A stretch of 64,000 nucleotides of DNA, taken from assembly GCF_030386795.1 (NCBI RefSeq), contig NZ_JANUQM010000001.1, positions 368,363-432,362 on the forward strand, written 5' to 3'. Positions 24,800 through 33,758 of the stretch are shown piece after piece. The translations under genes were made by a program, and so were the position numbers. The notes under the pieces are model-generated. The model did no database searches and was not told where the DNA came from. It was given only the letters and a program-made list of their open reading frames with translations. Numbering within the stretch: the first letter of the stretch is position 1; each line of letters begins with the position of its first letter. This DNA comes from Streptomyces sp. S.PNR 29 (GTDB taxonomy: Bacteria; Actinomycetota; Actinomycetes; Streptomycetales; Streptomycetaceae).

Positions 24800-27234
24800 G
24801 CATCGCCGTGCGCACCCTGCGCACCCGCTGGATCACCTTCACCGGCACCTTCGTCGCCCTTGCGCTCGGCGTCGCGCTGATCGCCGTCATGGGCCTGGCG
24901 CTCGCCTCCTCGCTGGACGCGCCCGAGCGGCGGCCGGAGCGGTTCGCCACGGCGCCAGTGGTGGTGCGGGGGCAGGACACGCTGCGCGTGCCGACCCCGA
25001 TCGGCGTCCGGACGCAGCAGCTGGCGCACCCCCGCCCCGTACCGGCCCGGACGGTCGCCGCGCTGCGCGCGCTGGGCCGGGTCACGGAGGACCGCTCCTT
25101 CCCGGTGCGGGTCGAGGGCGGCCCCGGCGATCCGGTGGGTCACCCGTGGTCGACGGCGGCGTTCGCCCCGTACGAGCTGACTGCGGGGCGTGCGCCGCGA
25201 GCCGCCGACGAGGTGGTGGTCACCGGGGACTGGGCGCGTGTCGGCGAGCGGCTGCGGACCGGCTCCGGCGCGGTACGGGTCGTGGGGACGGTACGAGGGC
25301 TCGGTTTCGAGAACCCGGTGTTCTACTCCGACGCGCGCGCCGCCCGCCTCTCGCCGGGGAGCGCGCAGCTGGTCGTGGACGCGGACGCGGCGCAGGTACG
25401 AAGGGTGGTGGGCACCGGCGCCCAGGTGCTCACCGGCGACGCGCGGCGGCTCGCGGACGCCGGTCCCGACCGGGACCGGGAGGCGCTGACCGCGCTGAAC
25501 GCGCTGTTCGGGACGGCGGGCGGGGTGTCCGGGTTCGTGTCGGTGTTCGTGGTGGCGTCCACGTTCGCCTTCGCGGTCGCCCAGCGGCGCCGGGAGTTCG
25601 GTCTGCTGCGCACCGCGGGCTCCACACCGGGCCAGATCCGCCGGATGGTGTGCGCGGAGGCCCTGCTGATCGGCATCCTCGCCTCGGCGACGGGCTGCGC
25701 GCTGGCCTCGTACGCCGCCCCGCACCTGGCCGCGTGGGTGGTGGACGGCGGCCTCGCCCCCGGCTGGTTCACGATCGGCGACCACACCTGGCCGTATCAC
25801 GTGGCCTTCTGGACGGGACTGCTGGTGGCCCTGTGCGGGGTGGTGGCGGCGTCCTGGCGGGCCGGGCGGACCGGGCCCACGCAGGCGCTGCGCGAGGCGT
25901 CGGTGGACAGCGGTGCCCTGACGTGGGGCCGCCTGCTGTGCGGCGCGGCGCTTCTGGTCACGGCCGGTGCGACCCTCGCCTGGGCACTGGCGTCCGACCC
26001 GGGTGACCTGCTGCACCGCAAGACGTACGTCAGCCGTCCGATGCTGCTGATCACGGCGGTGGCGCTGCTGGCCCCGGCGCTGGTGCGCCCGCTGACCCGG
26101 CTGGTCGCGTGGCTGCCGTCCCGGCTGCCCGGTGCGGGCGGGATGCTGGTGCGGGAGAACGCCGCCGCCGCGGTCCGCCGTACCGCCTCGGTCGCGGCGC
26201 CCGTCCTGGTCACGGTGGCGCTGACGGGCTCGCTGCTCGGGGCCACCGCGACGCTGAACCGGGCGCAGGCGGCCGAGGCCCGGGAGCGGACGGCCGCCGA
26301 CTTCGTGGTGACGTCGGAGAGCGGCCTGGACCGCGCGGCGCTCCGGCGGCTGCGGGCGGTGCCCGGCGCGGAGGTCTCGGCGACGGCGTCGAGCGCGGTG
26401 TACGTGCTGGAGGACGGGGTGGCCCTGATCCGCTCCGCCGCCCGGGCCGCCGACCCGCGGGCGCTCGCCGCGACCGCACGGCTGCCGCTGACGGCCGGGC
26501 GGATCACCGGCCTCGACGACCGGTCGATCATCGTCAACGAGGAGTGGCAGCGGCACACGGTCGGCGAGCACGTGACCGTGTGGCTCGGCGACGGCACGCG
26601 CAGGTCGCTGAGGATCGCCGCGGTGATGCCGGTCGGCACCGGCGACAACGGCGTGTACGTCACCCCGGCCAACGCGCCGGGAGCGGCCGTCGACCGGGTC
26701 GAGGTGAGGATGGCGGAGGGCGCGCGGGCCGACGCGGTGGCGGCGGGACTGCGGGAGGCGGTCCGGGCGTCGGACGGGCGTGTGCTGACCAAGGCGGCGT
26801 GGCTGAGGGCCACTTCGCCCCGGACCGACGGCACGACCCGGCTGGGCTTCCTGCTGGTCCTCGGCATCGCCCTGCTCTACACCGGCATCTCCCTCGCGGG
26901 CACGCTGGTGATGGCGACCTCCGACCGGGCGCGCGACCTGGCGGTCCTGCGCCTGGCGGGCGCCACCGGCGGGCAGGTGCTGCGCCTGGTCGCCGCGGAG
27001 GCCCTGACCGTGGTCGCCGTCGGCACGCTGCTGGGCCTGCTGGTGGCGGGCCTGAACCTGGCCGGCATGGGGGCTGCCCTGGGCCTGCTGTCGGCACCGG
27101 CGTCGATCGCCCTGCCGTGGCAGGCGCTGGGCATGGCGGCCGGGGCGTGCGCGGTCCTCGCGGTGGTGTCTGCGGTGATCCCGGCGGGTGTCGCGGTGCG
27201 GCGGGCGCGGGGGATGGCCGGGGTGCGGGAGTGA
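24793..27234 (+). CDS. ABC transporter permease (FtsX/MacB-like, two FtsX domains)
   Basis: An 813-residue permease. An N-terminal helix is followed by a large extracellular domain (about 45-240), a first FtsX domain with three helices (about 240-360, FAFAVAQRRREFGLLRTAGSTPGQI), a second helical/extracellular stretch and a second FtsX domain (about 690-800, DLAVLRLAGATGGQVLRL). This layout is usual for Streptomyces transporters linked to LuxR-type two-component systems. The GTG start overlaps the ATPase gene. Confidence 0.93.
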   Translation: MLSIAVRTLRTRWITFTGTFVALALGVALIAVMGLALASSLDAPERRPERFATAPVVVRGQDTLRVPTPIGVRTQQLAHPRPVPARTVAALRALGRVTEDRSFPVRVEGGPGDPVGHPWSTAAFAPYELTAGRAPRAADEVVVTGDWARVGERLRTGSGAVRVVGTVRGLGFENPVFYSDARAARLSPGSAQLVVDADAAQVRRVVGTGAQVLTGDARRLADAGPDRDREALTALNALFGTAGGVSGFVSVFVVASTFAFAVAQRRREFGLLRTAGSTPGQIRRMVCAEALLIGILASATGCALASYAAPHLAAWVVDGGLAPGWFTIGDHTWPYHVAFWTGLLVALCGVVAASWRAGRTGPTQALREASVDSGALTWGRLLCGAALLVTAGATLAWALASDPGDLLHRKTYVSRPMLLITAVALLAPALVRPLTRLVAWLPSRLPGAGGMLVRENAAAAVRRTASVAAPVLVTVALTGSLLGATATLNRAQAAEARERTAADFVVTSESGLDRAALRRLRAVPGAEVSATASSAVYVLEDGVALIRSAARAADPRALAATARLPLTAGRITGLDDRSIIVNEEWQRHTVGEHVTVWLGDGTRRSLRIAAVMPVGTGDNGVYVTPANAPGAAVDRVEVRMAEGARADAVAAGLREAVRASDGRVLTKAAWLRATSPRTDGTTRLGFLLVLGIALLYTGISLAGTLVMATSDRARDLAVLRLAGATGGQVLRLVAAEALTVVAVGTLLGLLVAGLNLAGMGAALGLLSAPASIALPWQALGMAAGACAVLAVVSAVIPAGVAVRRARGMAGVRE

Positions 27235-27274
27235 GCGGCTGAGACGGCGTCAGCCCGTGTGTGTGCTCCGGCGC

Positions 27275-27313
27275 ACAAAAAGAATCCCGCCCGATCAACC
27301 GATCGGGCGGGAT
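27275..27313 (-). terminator. Intrinsic terminator of the tRNA-Ala transcript
   Basis: ATCCCGCCCGATC and GATCGGGCGGGAT form a perfect 13-bp stem with loop AACC (27284-27313). On the minus strand the stem is followed by TTCTTTTTGTG, a real T-rich tail and a textbook intrinsic terminator. A second small hairpin (CAACTGC...GCAGTTG, 27319-27339) lies in the tRNA trailer. Confidence 0.85.
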
Positions 27314-27345
27314 CCCATCAACTGCCTCGCGAGCAGTTGTTGCGG

Positions 27346-27419
27346 TGGACCTGAGGGGATTTGAACCCCTGGCCCCCTCGATGCGAACGAGGTGCGCTAC
27401 CGGACTGCGCCACAGGCCC
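27346..27419 (-). tRNA. tRNA-Ala (anticodon CGC)
   Basis: A 74-nt cloverleaf on the minus strand. Acceptor stem GGGCCTG/CAGGTCC (one G-U pair), D arm GCGC...GCGC, anticodon stem CCTCG/CGAGG with loop TTCGCAT giving anticodon CGC (codon GCG), variable loop GGGCC, and T arm AGGGG-TTCAAAT-CCCCT. The discriminator is A and the 3' CCA is not encoded. The transcript ends at the T-rich hairpin downstream. Confidence 0.93.
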
Positions 27420-27438
27420 TTGCAACGAGTGAAACTTT

Positions 27439-27458
27439 AGCACCCCGATCGGGGTGCT
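27439..27458 (-). terminator. Perfect palindrome upstream of the tRNA gene
   Basis: AGCACCCCGA|TCGGGGTGCT is a 20-bp perfect palindrome, followed on the minus strand by AAAGTTTC. It may terminate transcription coming from sepX before the tRNA; TAAAGT next to it may also be the tRNA -10. Confidence 0.5.
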
Positions 27459-27504
27459 CGGAAATCCGATCCCCGGCGGCGCTCCCTGGTGGGGCGGGGG
27501 CCTA

Positions 27505-27581
27505 GGCCCTGTCGTTTGGATCATCCCGGCGTCGCGGGGCGGCGCCGTGACTGCAGCCGGCCTGATCCAAACGACAGGGCC
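27505..27581. mobile_element. 77-bp MITE-like element with 19-bp terminal inverted repeats
   Basis: GGCCCTGTCGTTTGGATCA at the left end (27505-27523) is repeated perfectly in inverted orientation at the right end (27563-27581). TA flanks both sides (27503-27504 and 27582-27583), as expected for a TA target duplication. The 39-bp core has no ORF. The ends look like those of IS5/IS630-type Streptomyces insertion sequences, but no transposase is in the window. The right edge forms the stop codon of the sepX-like gene. Confidence 0.8.
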
Positions 27582-28816
27582 TACTCGTTGGCGGCCCGCG
27601 GCCGGTCCCCGTCCTCGTACTGGTCGAACAGTGGCGTACGGCCCCGCTCGCGTGCCCGGCGGGCGGACGCGGCGCGGCGGGCGTCACTGCGGCCGCCGGT
27701 CTCGGGGCCGTCCTCGGCGTGGGCCGTCGCCGTGTCCCGTTCCGTGGCGTCGGCGGGGCCGGGCGCGTCCTCGCGGTCGGGGGCGACGGGGCTGGACCGG
27801 GCCGAGCTCCACGCGTCCGGCGCTCCCAGGTCCACGTCGGCGGTGGCGCGCGGGGCGACCGGCGCGGTCACGTACGTCGGCAGCGGTACCGGTACCGGAT
27901 CCCAGCTGTCGCCCTGTCCGGGGCGGCGCTGCCGTTCGCGCTGCTGGTCGACCCACTCCGCGTGGTCGGTCTGCTCGACCAGGGCCCGCCGGTCCGCGGC
28001 GAGCGCCGACAGGCCGGGGTCGGGCCCCGGCTCGGCGCCTTCGTCCGGCTCCTCGGCGTCGGCCTCGGCCTCGACGGTCGCACGCCGGCGCGGCTGGCGC
28101 TCGCCGCGCTCGCGCAGTCGCTGTGCGGCGGCCTCGGCCCGGCGGCGGTCCATCTGGTAGGCGAAGCGGCGGCGCTCCTGGGAACGCAGGTACGCGATGT
28201 ACGCGCTGAGCATGACGGCGGGCACGCCGGGCGCCCACAGGAACGCGAGCCCGCCGACCGCGGCGACGATCGCGCCGAGCGTGAAGGCGAGGAAGAGGAC
28301 GGTCGTGGTGCGTCTGCGGCGCGCGAGGACCTTCGAACGCTGGGCGCGGGCCGCGGCTGCCTGTGCGGCGCCCGCGCTGGGCGCGCGGCGGGCGGCCGGG
28401 ACGCGCTCCCGCGCCGGTGCCGTGCCGGGTTCGGAGGCCTTCTTGGCCGCGGGGCGGCGGGGCGGCCTGCCCGTCTCGTCATGCGCCGGTTCGGGCCGCG
28501 GGGAGACGGGCCGCGGTACGGGTACCTGGGTCTGCGGGCAGGTCTTGGACACGGCGAAGGCCCGGACGTCCACCGAGTCGGTGACGGCATCCGGGTCGTC
28601 GGCGTCGTGCTCCCCCTCGTCGGCGGAGCGCGCCCGCAGGTCCTTGGCGTACCGGCGCTCCATCCCCGCCCGTCCGGACAACAACCGGATGGCCGTGCTG
28701 AAGCGTTCCGTCGGACGGGCCTCGTTCAGCTCGTCCTGCCTACGGAGCCACATGGGCACCAGGTAGGCGGCCCAGGCCCCGACAATGACTGCGTAGATGA
28801 GGCCGCTGCTGCTCAC
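27581..28816 (-). CDS. sepX: Divisome-associated membrane protein SepX/GlpR homolog
   Basis: A 411-residue protein: an N-terminal helix (MSSSGLIYAVIVGAWAAYLV), then LRRQDELNEARPTERFSTA, a long disordered region rich in Pro, Arg and Glu, a pair of helices around residues 172-210 and a charged C-terminal tail. This topology and its place in the galU-moeA locus match GlpR of corynebacteria and SepX of Streptomyces, a membrane protein needed for hyphal septation and sporulation. The GTG start has only a weak binding site. The stop codon TAG is formed by the TA target and first G of the MITE, so the last residues (AANE) may differ from relatives. Identity is from memory of the family, without alignment. 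Confidence 0.8.
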   Translation of the reverse strand: MSSSGLIYAVIVGAWAAYLVPMWLRRQDELNEARPTERFSTAIRLLSGRAGMERRYAKDLRARSADEGEHDADDPDAVTDSVDVRAFAVSKTCPQTQVPVPRPVSPRPEPAHDETGRPPRRPAAKKASEPGTAPARERVPAARRAPSAGAAQAAAARAQRSKVLARRRRTTTVLFLAFTLGAIVAAVGGLAFLWAPGVPAVMLSAYIAYLRSQERRRFAYQMDRRRAEAAAQRLRERGERQPRRRATVEAEADAEEPDEGAEPGPDPGLSALAADRRALVEQTDHAEWVDQQRERQRRPGQGDSWDPVPVPLPTYVTAPVAPRATADVDLGAPDAWSSARSSPVAPDREDAPGPADATERDTATAHAEDGPETGGRSDARRAASARRARERGRTPLFDQYEDGDRPRAANE

Positions 28817-29008
28817 GCCTCACACGGTAGAGGGGTTTGCATGAGGCCATCTGCCAATTGCGCCGGTGTGTCGCACGATCTGGCTGATATTTCGAACTTT
28901 TTTTGTGACCGGCGCGATCAGCAGACCGTCAAGGCCGGGAATTCAATGCCCTGAGATGGTCGCCAACCGATCATTATCGAACACATATTCAATTCTGGGT
29001 GACGGGGA

Positions 29009-29605
29009 TCAGTGAGGCGCGTTCTGGGAGCGTGTCCGGTGCCAGCGCGTGAGCAGGCCGTCGGGCACCTCCTCCGCGGTGAGCGCGAAGACGAGGTGGT
29101 CGCGCCAGGCTCCGTCGATGTGGAGATAACGCGGCCTGAGCCCCTCCTCGCGGAATCCGAGTTTCTCCACGACCCGGCGGCTGGGCACGTTCTCGGGGCG
29201 AATGCAGACCTCGATGCGGTGCAGACCGACCGTGCGGAAACAGTGGTCCACCACGAGTGCCACGGCCGTCGGCATCACGCCACGGCCCGCCACCGCCTCG
29301 TCCACCCAGTAGCCGACGTGCCCGGAGCACATCGAGCCCCAGGTGATCCCCGCCACCGTCAACTGCCCGACCAGTCGCCCCTGGTACTCGATGACGAACG
29401 GCAGCATCCTGCCCGCGTTCGCCTCGGACCTGAGGTGGCGGACCATCTGGCGGTAGGTCGGCCGGTGCGCCATCGGCCCCCCGGGCGCGGGCGGCGGAAT
29501 GGTCGCCTCCCATGGCCGCAGCCAGTCCCGGTTGCGCCGGTTGACCTCGCGCCAGGCCCGCTGGTCGCGCAGCTTTATCGGCCGGAGGAGGACATCGCCG
29601 TCCAC
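29009..29605 (-). CDS. RimJ/RimL-like GNAT acetyltransferase
   Basis: A 198-residue GNAT of the ribosomal-protein acetyltransferase branch. Visible elements: N-terminal LLRPIKLRDQRAWREV, acetyl-CoA region VGYWVDEAVAGRGVMPTAVAL and the C-terminal RRVVEKLGFREEGLRPRYL-type sequence. It sits between mog and sepX in a conserved actinobacterial gene order. Its target is not known. The GTG start has no clear Shine-Dalgarno sequence; translation is probably coupled to mog, 26 bp upstream. A 192-bp AT-rich gap (A7/T7 tract near 28899) separates it from sepX and probably holds the sepX promoter. Confidence 0.88.
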   Translation of the reverse strand: MDGDVLLRPIKLRDQRAWREVNRRNRDWLRPWEATIPPPAPGGPMAHRPTYRQMVRHLRSEANAGRMLPFVIEYQGRLVGQLTVAGITWGSMCSGHVGYWVDEAVAGRGVMPTAVALVVDHCFRTVGLHRIEVCIRPENVPSRRVVEKLGFREEGLRPRYLHIDGAWRDHLVFALTAEEVPDGLLTRWHRTRSQNAPH

Positions 29606-29631
29606 CAGTTCGACGGGCCAGGATGGGCTGT

Positions 29632-30138
29632 TCAGCTGGCACCCCCACTGCTGGCGCCGGGTCTGGGGTGATCGCCGCCCCGGATCTGGTCGACGGCGTG
29701 GACCAGCAGGGGTTCCAGGACCGCCAGTCCGTCCTTCACCCCGCCGGTGGAACCCGGCAGATTGACGATCAGCGTCCGCCCGGCCACTCCGGCGAGGCCC
29801 CGGGAGAGCGCCGCGGTCGGCACCTTGTCCCGGCCGAACGCCCGGATGGCCTCCGCGATGCCCGGCACCTCGTGGTCGATCACCCTGCGCGTCGCCTCGG
29901 GGGTGCGGTCGGTGGGCGAGATGCCGGTGCCGCCGGTGGTGACGATCACGTCGTAGCCGGCCTCGACGCCGGAGCGCAGCGCGGCCTCGACGGGGTCGCC
30001 GTCGGGCACGACCTGCGGGCCCTCGACGGCGAAGCCGAAGCCCCTGAGGCCGTCGGCGATCAGCGGGCCGCCCTTGTCCTCGTAGACGCCGGCGGCAGCC
30101 CGGTTGGAGGCGGTGACCACCAGAGCGCGGTAGGTCAT
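29632..30138 (-). CDS. mog: Molybdopterin adenylyltransferase-like protein (MogA/MoaB)
   Basis: A 168-residue MoCF-fold protein. [14 protein letters not shown] (about residues 69-82) is the nucleotide/molybdopterin binding loop, and [12 protein letters not shown] lies near the C-terminus. It would adenylylate molybdopterin before metal insertion. The ATG overlaps the moaC stop by four bases (ATGA), so it is co-translated with moaC. Confidence 0.92.
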   Translation of the reverse strand: MTYRALVVTASNRAAAGVYEDKGGPLIADGLRGFGFAVEGPQVVPDGDPVEAALRSGVEAGYDVIVTTGGTGISPTDRTPEATRRVIDHEVPGIAEAIRAFGRDKVPTAALSRGLAGVAGRTLIVNLPGSTGGVKDGLAVLEPLLVHAVDQIRGGDHPRPGASSGGAS

Positions 30139-30647
30139 GCCCGGCTCCAGTGGCCCGACTTGCCGCCCGTCTTCTCCTCCACCCGTACGTCCGTGATGAC
30201 CGCTCCCTTGTCGACCGCCTTGACCATGTCGATCACGGTGAGGGCGGCGACGGAGACCGCGGTGAGGGCCTCCATCTCGACGCCCGTGCGGTCCGTCGTC
30301 TTCACCGTGGCCCGGATCTCCACGGCGTCGTCCGCGACCGACAGGTCCAGTGTCACACCGGACACCGACAACGGGTGGCACAACGGAATGAGGTCCGGGG
30401 TGCGCTTGGCGCCCATGATGCCCGCGATCCGCGCGGTGGCCAGGGCGTCGCCCTTGGGGACGCCCTCGCCGCGCAGCAGCTCGACCACGCGGGGCGAGAC
30501 CAGGACGCGGCCGCTGGCACGGGCCGTGCGCGCGGTCACGTCCTTCTCCGACACGTCCACCATGCGGGCGGCGCCCGCGTCGTCGATGTGCGTCAGGCGG
30601 TCCTGCACTGGGGGTGCGGAGGTGTCCCCCCGGTCATGCTCAGTCAT
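30135..30647 (-). CDS. moaC: Cyclic pyranopterin monophosphate synthase (MoaC)
   Basis: A 170-residue MoaC, which converts 3',8-cyclo-7,8-dihydro-GTP to cPMP, the first molybdopterin precursor. Signature parts: [30 protein letters not shown] (near residue 72) and the catalytic Lys/Asp region [19 protein letters not shown]. It starts 86 bp after moeA and overlaps mog. Confidence 0.95.
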   Translation of the reverse strand: MTEHDRGDTSAPPVQDRLTHIDDAGAARMVDVSEKDVTARTARASGRVLVSPRVVELLRGEGVPKGDALATARIAGIMGAKRTPDLIPLCHPLSVSGVTLDLSVADDAVEIRATVKTTDRTGVEMEALTAVSVAALTVIDMVKAVDKGAVITDVRVEEKTGGKSGHWSRA

Positions 30648-30733
30648 GCTTCTGTGGCGCTCCCGGTCCGGGCCCGGCGCGGTGCGGCGCGTGGGCCTGC
30701 TGTGCGCGACACGGTACCCCCAACCAGCGGCGC

Positions 30734-32056
30734 TCAGCCGAGCAGGACCACCTCGACCTCGGTGCCGGGCTCGACGGACTCGACGTCCTCCGGGACCACG
30801 ATCAGCGCGTCGGCGTGGGCGAGCGCGGCGATCAGGTGGGAGCCGGCGCCACCGACCGGGGTGACCGCGCCGTCGGCGTATGTGCCGCGCAGGAACTGGC
30901 GGCGGCCCTTCGGCGAGGTCAGCGCCTTGTCCGCGGTCAGGGTCGCCCGGGCCGTCGGCCGGTGGACGTCGTCCAGGCCCATGAGGGCGCGGATCGCGGG
31001 GCGGACGAACAGCTCGAAGGAGACGTACGAGGAGACGGGGTTGCCGGGGAGGGCCAGCAGCGGGATGTGGTCGGGGCCGATGGAGCCGAACCCCTGGGGC
31101 TTGCCGGGCTGCATGGCGAGCTTGCGGAACTCGACGCCGCTGCCGGGCTCGTCCTCGTCGCCGACGTGCGCCAGCGCCTCCTTGACGACGTCGTACGCCC
31201 CGACGCTCACGCCACCGGTGGTGACCATCAGGTCTGCGCGGACCAGCTGGTCCTCGATGGTGGAGCGCAGGATCTCGGCGTCGTCGGCGACGGCGCCCAC
31301 ACGGTAGGCGATGGCGCCGGCGTCGCGGGCGGCGGCGGTGAGGGCGAAGCTGTTGGAGTCGTAGATCTGGCCGCTGCGCAGTTCCTCGTCGGGCTGGACG
31401 AGTTCGCTGCCCGTGGACAGCACCACCACGCGCGGGCGCGGGCGGACGCGTACGGTGCCGCGGCCGATCGCCGCGAGCAGGGCGATCTGGGGCGGGCCGA
31501 GGACGGTGCCGGCCTCCAGGGCGCGGTCGCCGACCCTGACGTCGCTGCCCTCCGCGCGCACATGCGCGCGTGCCTCGGCCGGGCGGTAGACATGGACCTC
31601 GCCCTCGGCGCCCTCGGGGGCCAGGCTGCGGGCGCGCATCCCGCTGACCGGCCCCTCGCCGAGGCCGCCGTCGGTCCACTCGACCGGGACGACGGTCTCG
31701 GCGCCCGGCGGGAGCGGGGCGCCGGTCATGATGCGGGCGGCCTGGCCGGGGCCCACCTGGAGCAGATCGGCCTGGCCCGCCGCGACGTCCCCGACGACCT
31801 CCAGGACGGCGGGGAACTCCTCGCTCGCGCCCGCGACATCCGCGACCCGTACCGCGTACCCGTCCATGGAGCTGTTGTCGAACGGTGGCAGGGACACCGG
31901 CACCGTGATGTCGTCGACCAGGACGCAGCCCTGGGCGTCGAGCAGGTTCAGCTCGATGGGTTCGAGGGGGCGGACGGTCGCGAGGATGTCCTCCAGGTGT
32001 TCGTCCACCGACCACAGGTGGTCCGGTCCGGTGGCGCGGGGCGCGGCGCTGCTCAA
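30734..32056 (-). CDS. glp: Gephyrin-like molybdotransferase MoeA/Glp
   Basis: A 440-residue MoeA-type protein. It has domain 1/2 (about 15-180, [13 protein letters not shown]), the MoCF-fold domain 3 with LSTGSELV and [11 protein letters not shown] (about 200-330), and a C-terminal beta domain. In corynebacteria the homolog in this locus, Glp, binds FtsZ and a membrane receptor (GlpR) and acts in division. The sepX/glpR gene lies downstream in the same cluster, so a division role rather than only molybdenum insertion is likely here. The start codon is TTG (GAGGAG upstream), 5 bp after galU. Confidence 0.88.
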   Translation of the reverse strand: MSSAAPRATGPDHLWSVDEHLEDILATVRPLEPIELNLLDAQGCVLVDDITVPVSLPPFDNSSMDGYAVRVADVAGASEEFPAVLEVVGDVAAGQADLLQVGPGQAARIMTGAPLPPGAETVVPVEWTDGGLGEGPVSGMRARSLAPEGAEGEVHVYRPAEARAHVRAEGSDVRVGDRALEAGTVLGPPQIALLAAIGRGTVRVRPRPRVVVLSTGSELVQPDEELRSGQIYDSNSFALTAAARDAGAIAYRVGAVADDAEILRSTIEDQLVRADLMVTTGGVSVGAYDVVKEALAHVGDEDEPGSGVEFRKLAMQPGKPQGFGSIGPDHIPLLALPGNPVSSYVSFELFVRPAIRALMGLDDVHRPTARATLTADKALTSPKGRRQFLRGTYADGAVTPVGGAGSHLIAALAHADALIVVPEDVESVEPGTEVEVVLLG

Positions 32057-32061
32057 CGTGG

Positions 32062-32964
32062 CTACATCTCCTCGGCTACGTACCTGCGAAGCCAGGTCCG
32101 GAACTCCGGGCCCAGGTCTTCACGTTCGCATGCGAGTCTGACAATGGCACGCAGGAAGTCGCCTCGGTCGCCGGTGTCATAGCGGCGGCCCTTGAAGACG
32201 ACGCCGTGCACCGGGCCGCCGATCCTCTCGTCCTCCGCGAGCTGCTGGAGGGCGTCGGTGAGCTGGATCTCGCCGCCGCGGCCCGGCTCGGTCTTGCGCA
32301 GGATGTCGAAGATGCGCGGGTCGAGGACGTAGCGGCCGATGACGGCGTAGTTGGACGGGGCCTCGGCCGGGTCGGGCTTCTCCACCAGGCCGCTGACCTT
32401 GACGACGTCGGCGTCCTCGGTCCTCTCGACGGCGGCGCATCCGTAGAGGTGGACCTGCTCGGGTGCGACCTCCATGAGGGCGATGACGCTGCCGCCGTAC
32501 TGCTCCTGGATCTCGATCATGCGCTGGAGCAGCGGGTCACGCGGGTCGATCAGGTCGTCGCCGAGCAGGACCGCGAAGGGCTCCTGACCGACGTGCGGGG
32601 CGGCGCACAGCACGGCGTGGCCGAGGCCCCGGGGGTCGCCCTGGCGGACGTAGTGGATGGTGGCGAGGTCGCTGGACTCCTGGACCTTGGCGAGCCGTTC
32701 GGCGTCGCCCTTCTTCTCCAGGGCGGACTCCAGCTCGTAGTTACGGTCGAAGTGGTCCTCCAGCGGGCGCTTGTTGCGGCCCGTCACCATGAGGACGTCG
32801 TCGAGCCCCGCCGCCACGGCCTCCTCGACCACGTACTGGATCGCCGGCTTGTCCACGACCGGCAGCATCTCCTTGGGAGTGGCTTTGGTGGCCGGCAGGA
32901 ACCGGGTACCGAGGCCTGCTGCGGGGATGACAGCCTTGCTGATCCGAGGGTGCGACTGAGTCAT
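32062..32964 (-). CDS. galU: UTP-glucose-1-phosphate uridylyltransferase
   Basis: A 300-residue GalU that makes UDP-glucose for glycolipids and polysaccharides. The nucleotidyltransferase signature [19 protein letters not shown] is near residue 18, followed by [19 protein letters not shown] and the C-terminal [10 protein letters not shown]. It leads the minus-strand cluster galU-glp-moaC-mog-rimJ-sepX. No binding site precedes the ATG, and a -10 TAAGGT (32976-32971) lies so close that the transcript may be leaderless. Confidence 0.95.
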   Translation of the reverse strand: MTQSHPRISKAVIPAAGLGTRFLPATKATPKEMLPVVDKPAIQYVVEEAVAAGLDDVLMVTGRNKRPLEDHFDRNYELESALEKKGDAERLAKVQESSDLATIHYVRQGDPRGLGHAVLCAAPHVGQEPFAVLLGDDLIDPRDPLLQRMIEIQEQYGGSVIALMEVAPEQVHLYGCAAVERTEDADVVKVSGLVEKPDPAEAPSNYAVIGRYVLDPRIFDILRKTEPGRGGEIQLTDALQQLAEDERIGGPVHGVVFKGRRYDTGDRGDFLRAIVRLACEREDLGPEFRTWLRRYVAEEM

Positions 32965-33017
32965 GCGGCAACCTTATCCGGTGCGTTTGCAGTGAATCTG
33001 CCGCTCCGGTTAATTAG

Positions 33018-33031
33018 CGCTCATATGAGCG
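33018..33031. promoter_or_regulatory. 14-bp palindrome in the galU / cyclo-ligase divergent promoter region
   Basis: CGCTCATATGAGCG is a perfect palindrome in the only 92-bp gap between the two divergent genes, 26 bp before the cyclo-ligase GTG. No cognate regulator is obvious nearby. Confidence 0.45.
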
Positions 33032-33056
33032 TATTCGATCGGTTTCGGGAGGGACT

Positions 33057-33689
33057 GTGGGTCACGGCGGACGCGCGGCCGAGCCTGACAAGCGGACGTT
33101 GCGGCGAGAGTTCCTCGCAGTGAGGAACAGGTTGACGGCGGATGACGTGCGGGAAGCGGCGACGGCGCTGGCCGAGCGGGCGCGGGACCTGCCCGAGTTG
33201 GCGCAGGCGCGCACGGTGGCGGCGTACGTCTCCGTGGGCGCCGAGCCGGGCACCCTCGCGCTGCTCGACGCGCTGCGCGCGCGGGGTGTGCGCGTCCTGC
33301 TTCCGGCCCTGCTGCCCGACAACGACCTGGACTGGGGCACCTACACCGGGGAGGGGTCCCTCGCACGCGTCCGACACGGCGGGAAAATGGCCCTGTTCGA
33401 GCCCGCCGGCGAGCGCCTCGGCCCGGACGCCGTGACCGCCGCGGACGTCGTTCTGCTGCCCGGCCTGGCGGTCGACGCGCGCGGCATGCGGCTGGGGCGC
33501 GGCGGAGGCTCGTACGACCGTGTTCTCGCCCGTTTGGAGCAGGCGGGGGCGCGTCCGGCGCTGGTGGTGCTGCTGTACGACTCGGAGGTCGTCGAGCAGC
33601 TGCCGGCTCAGGCGCACGACCGGCCGGTGCACGCGGTGGTGACGCCGTCCGGGGTGCGGCGGTTCCGGACGGCCGACAAGACCGGCTGA
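33057..33689 (+). CDS. 5-formyltetrahydrofolate cyclo-ligase
   Basis: A 210-residue enzyme that converts 5-formyl-THF to methenyl-THF with ATP. Family features: KRTLRREFLAVRN near the N-terminus, the PALLPDNDLDW strand, and the ATP loop LGRGGGSYDRVL (near residue 145). The GTG has GGGAGGG 5 bp upstream. It is divergent from galU, a layout conserved in many actinobacteria, and ends at a strong terminator. Confidence 0.93.
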   Translation: MGHGGRAAEPDKRTLRREFLAVRNRLTADDVREAATALAERARDLPELAQARTVAAYVSVGAEPGTLALLDALRARGVRVLLPALLPDNDLDWGTYTGEGSLARVRHGGKMALFEPAGERLGPDAVTAADVVLLPGLAVDARGMRLGRGGGSYDRVLARLEQAGARPALVVLLYDSEVVEQLPAQAHDRPVHAVVTPSGVRRFRTADKTG

Positions 33690-33706
33690 CACCACGCCGT
33701 GATGCG

Positions 33707-33738
33707 AACGGCCCTCCACGCGCGCGTGGAGGGCCGTT
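33707..33738. terminator. Bidirectional terminator
   Basis: AACGGCCCTCCACGCG followed directly by its reverse complement, a 32-bp perfect palindrome between the converging cyclo-ligase and penicillin acylase genes, then TTTC. Confidence 0.85.
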
Positions 33739-33758
33739 TCCGACGGATTGTCAGCGCC

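Noticed and set aside
24502..26571. 689-residue minus-strand frame over the ABC permease
   Set aside because: It is low-complexity Arg/Gly/His sequence typical of antisense frames in GC-rich DNA.
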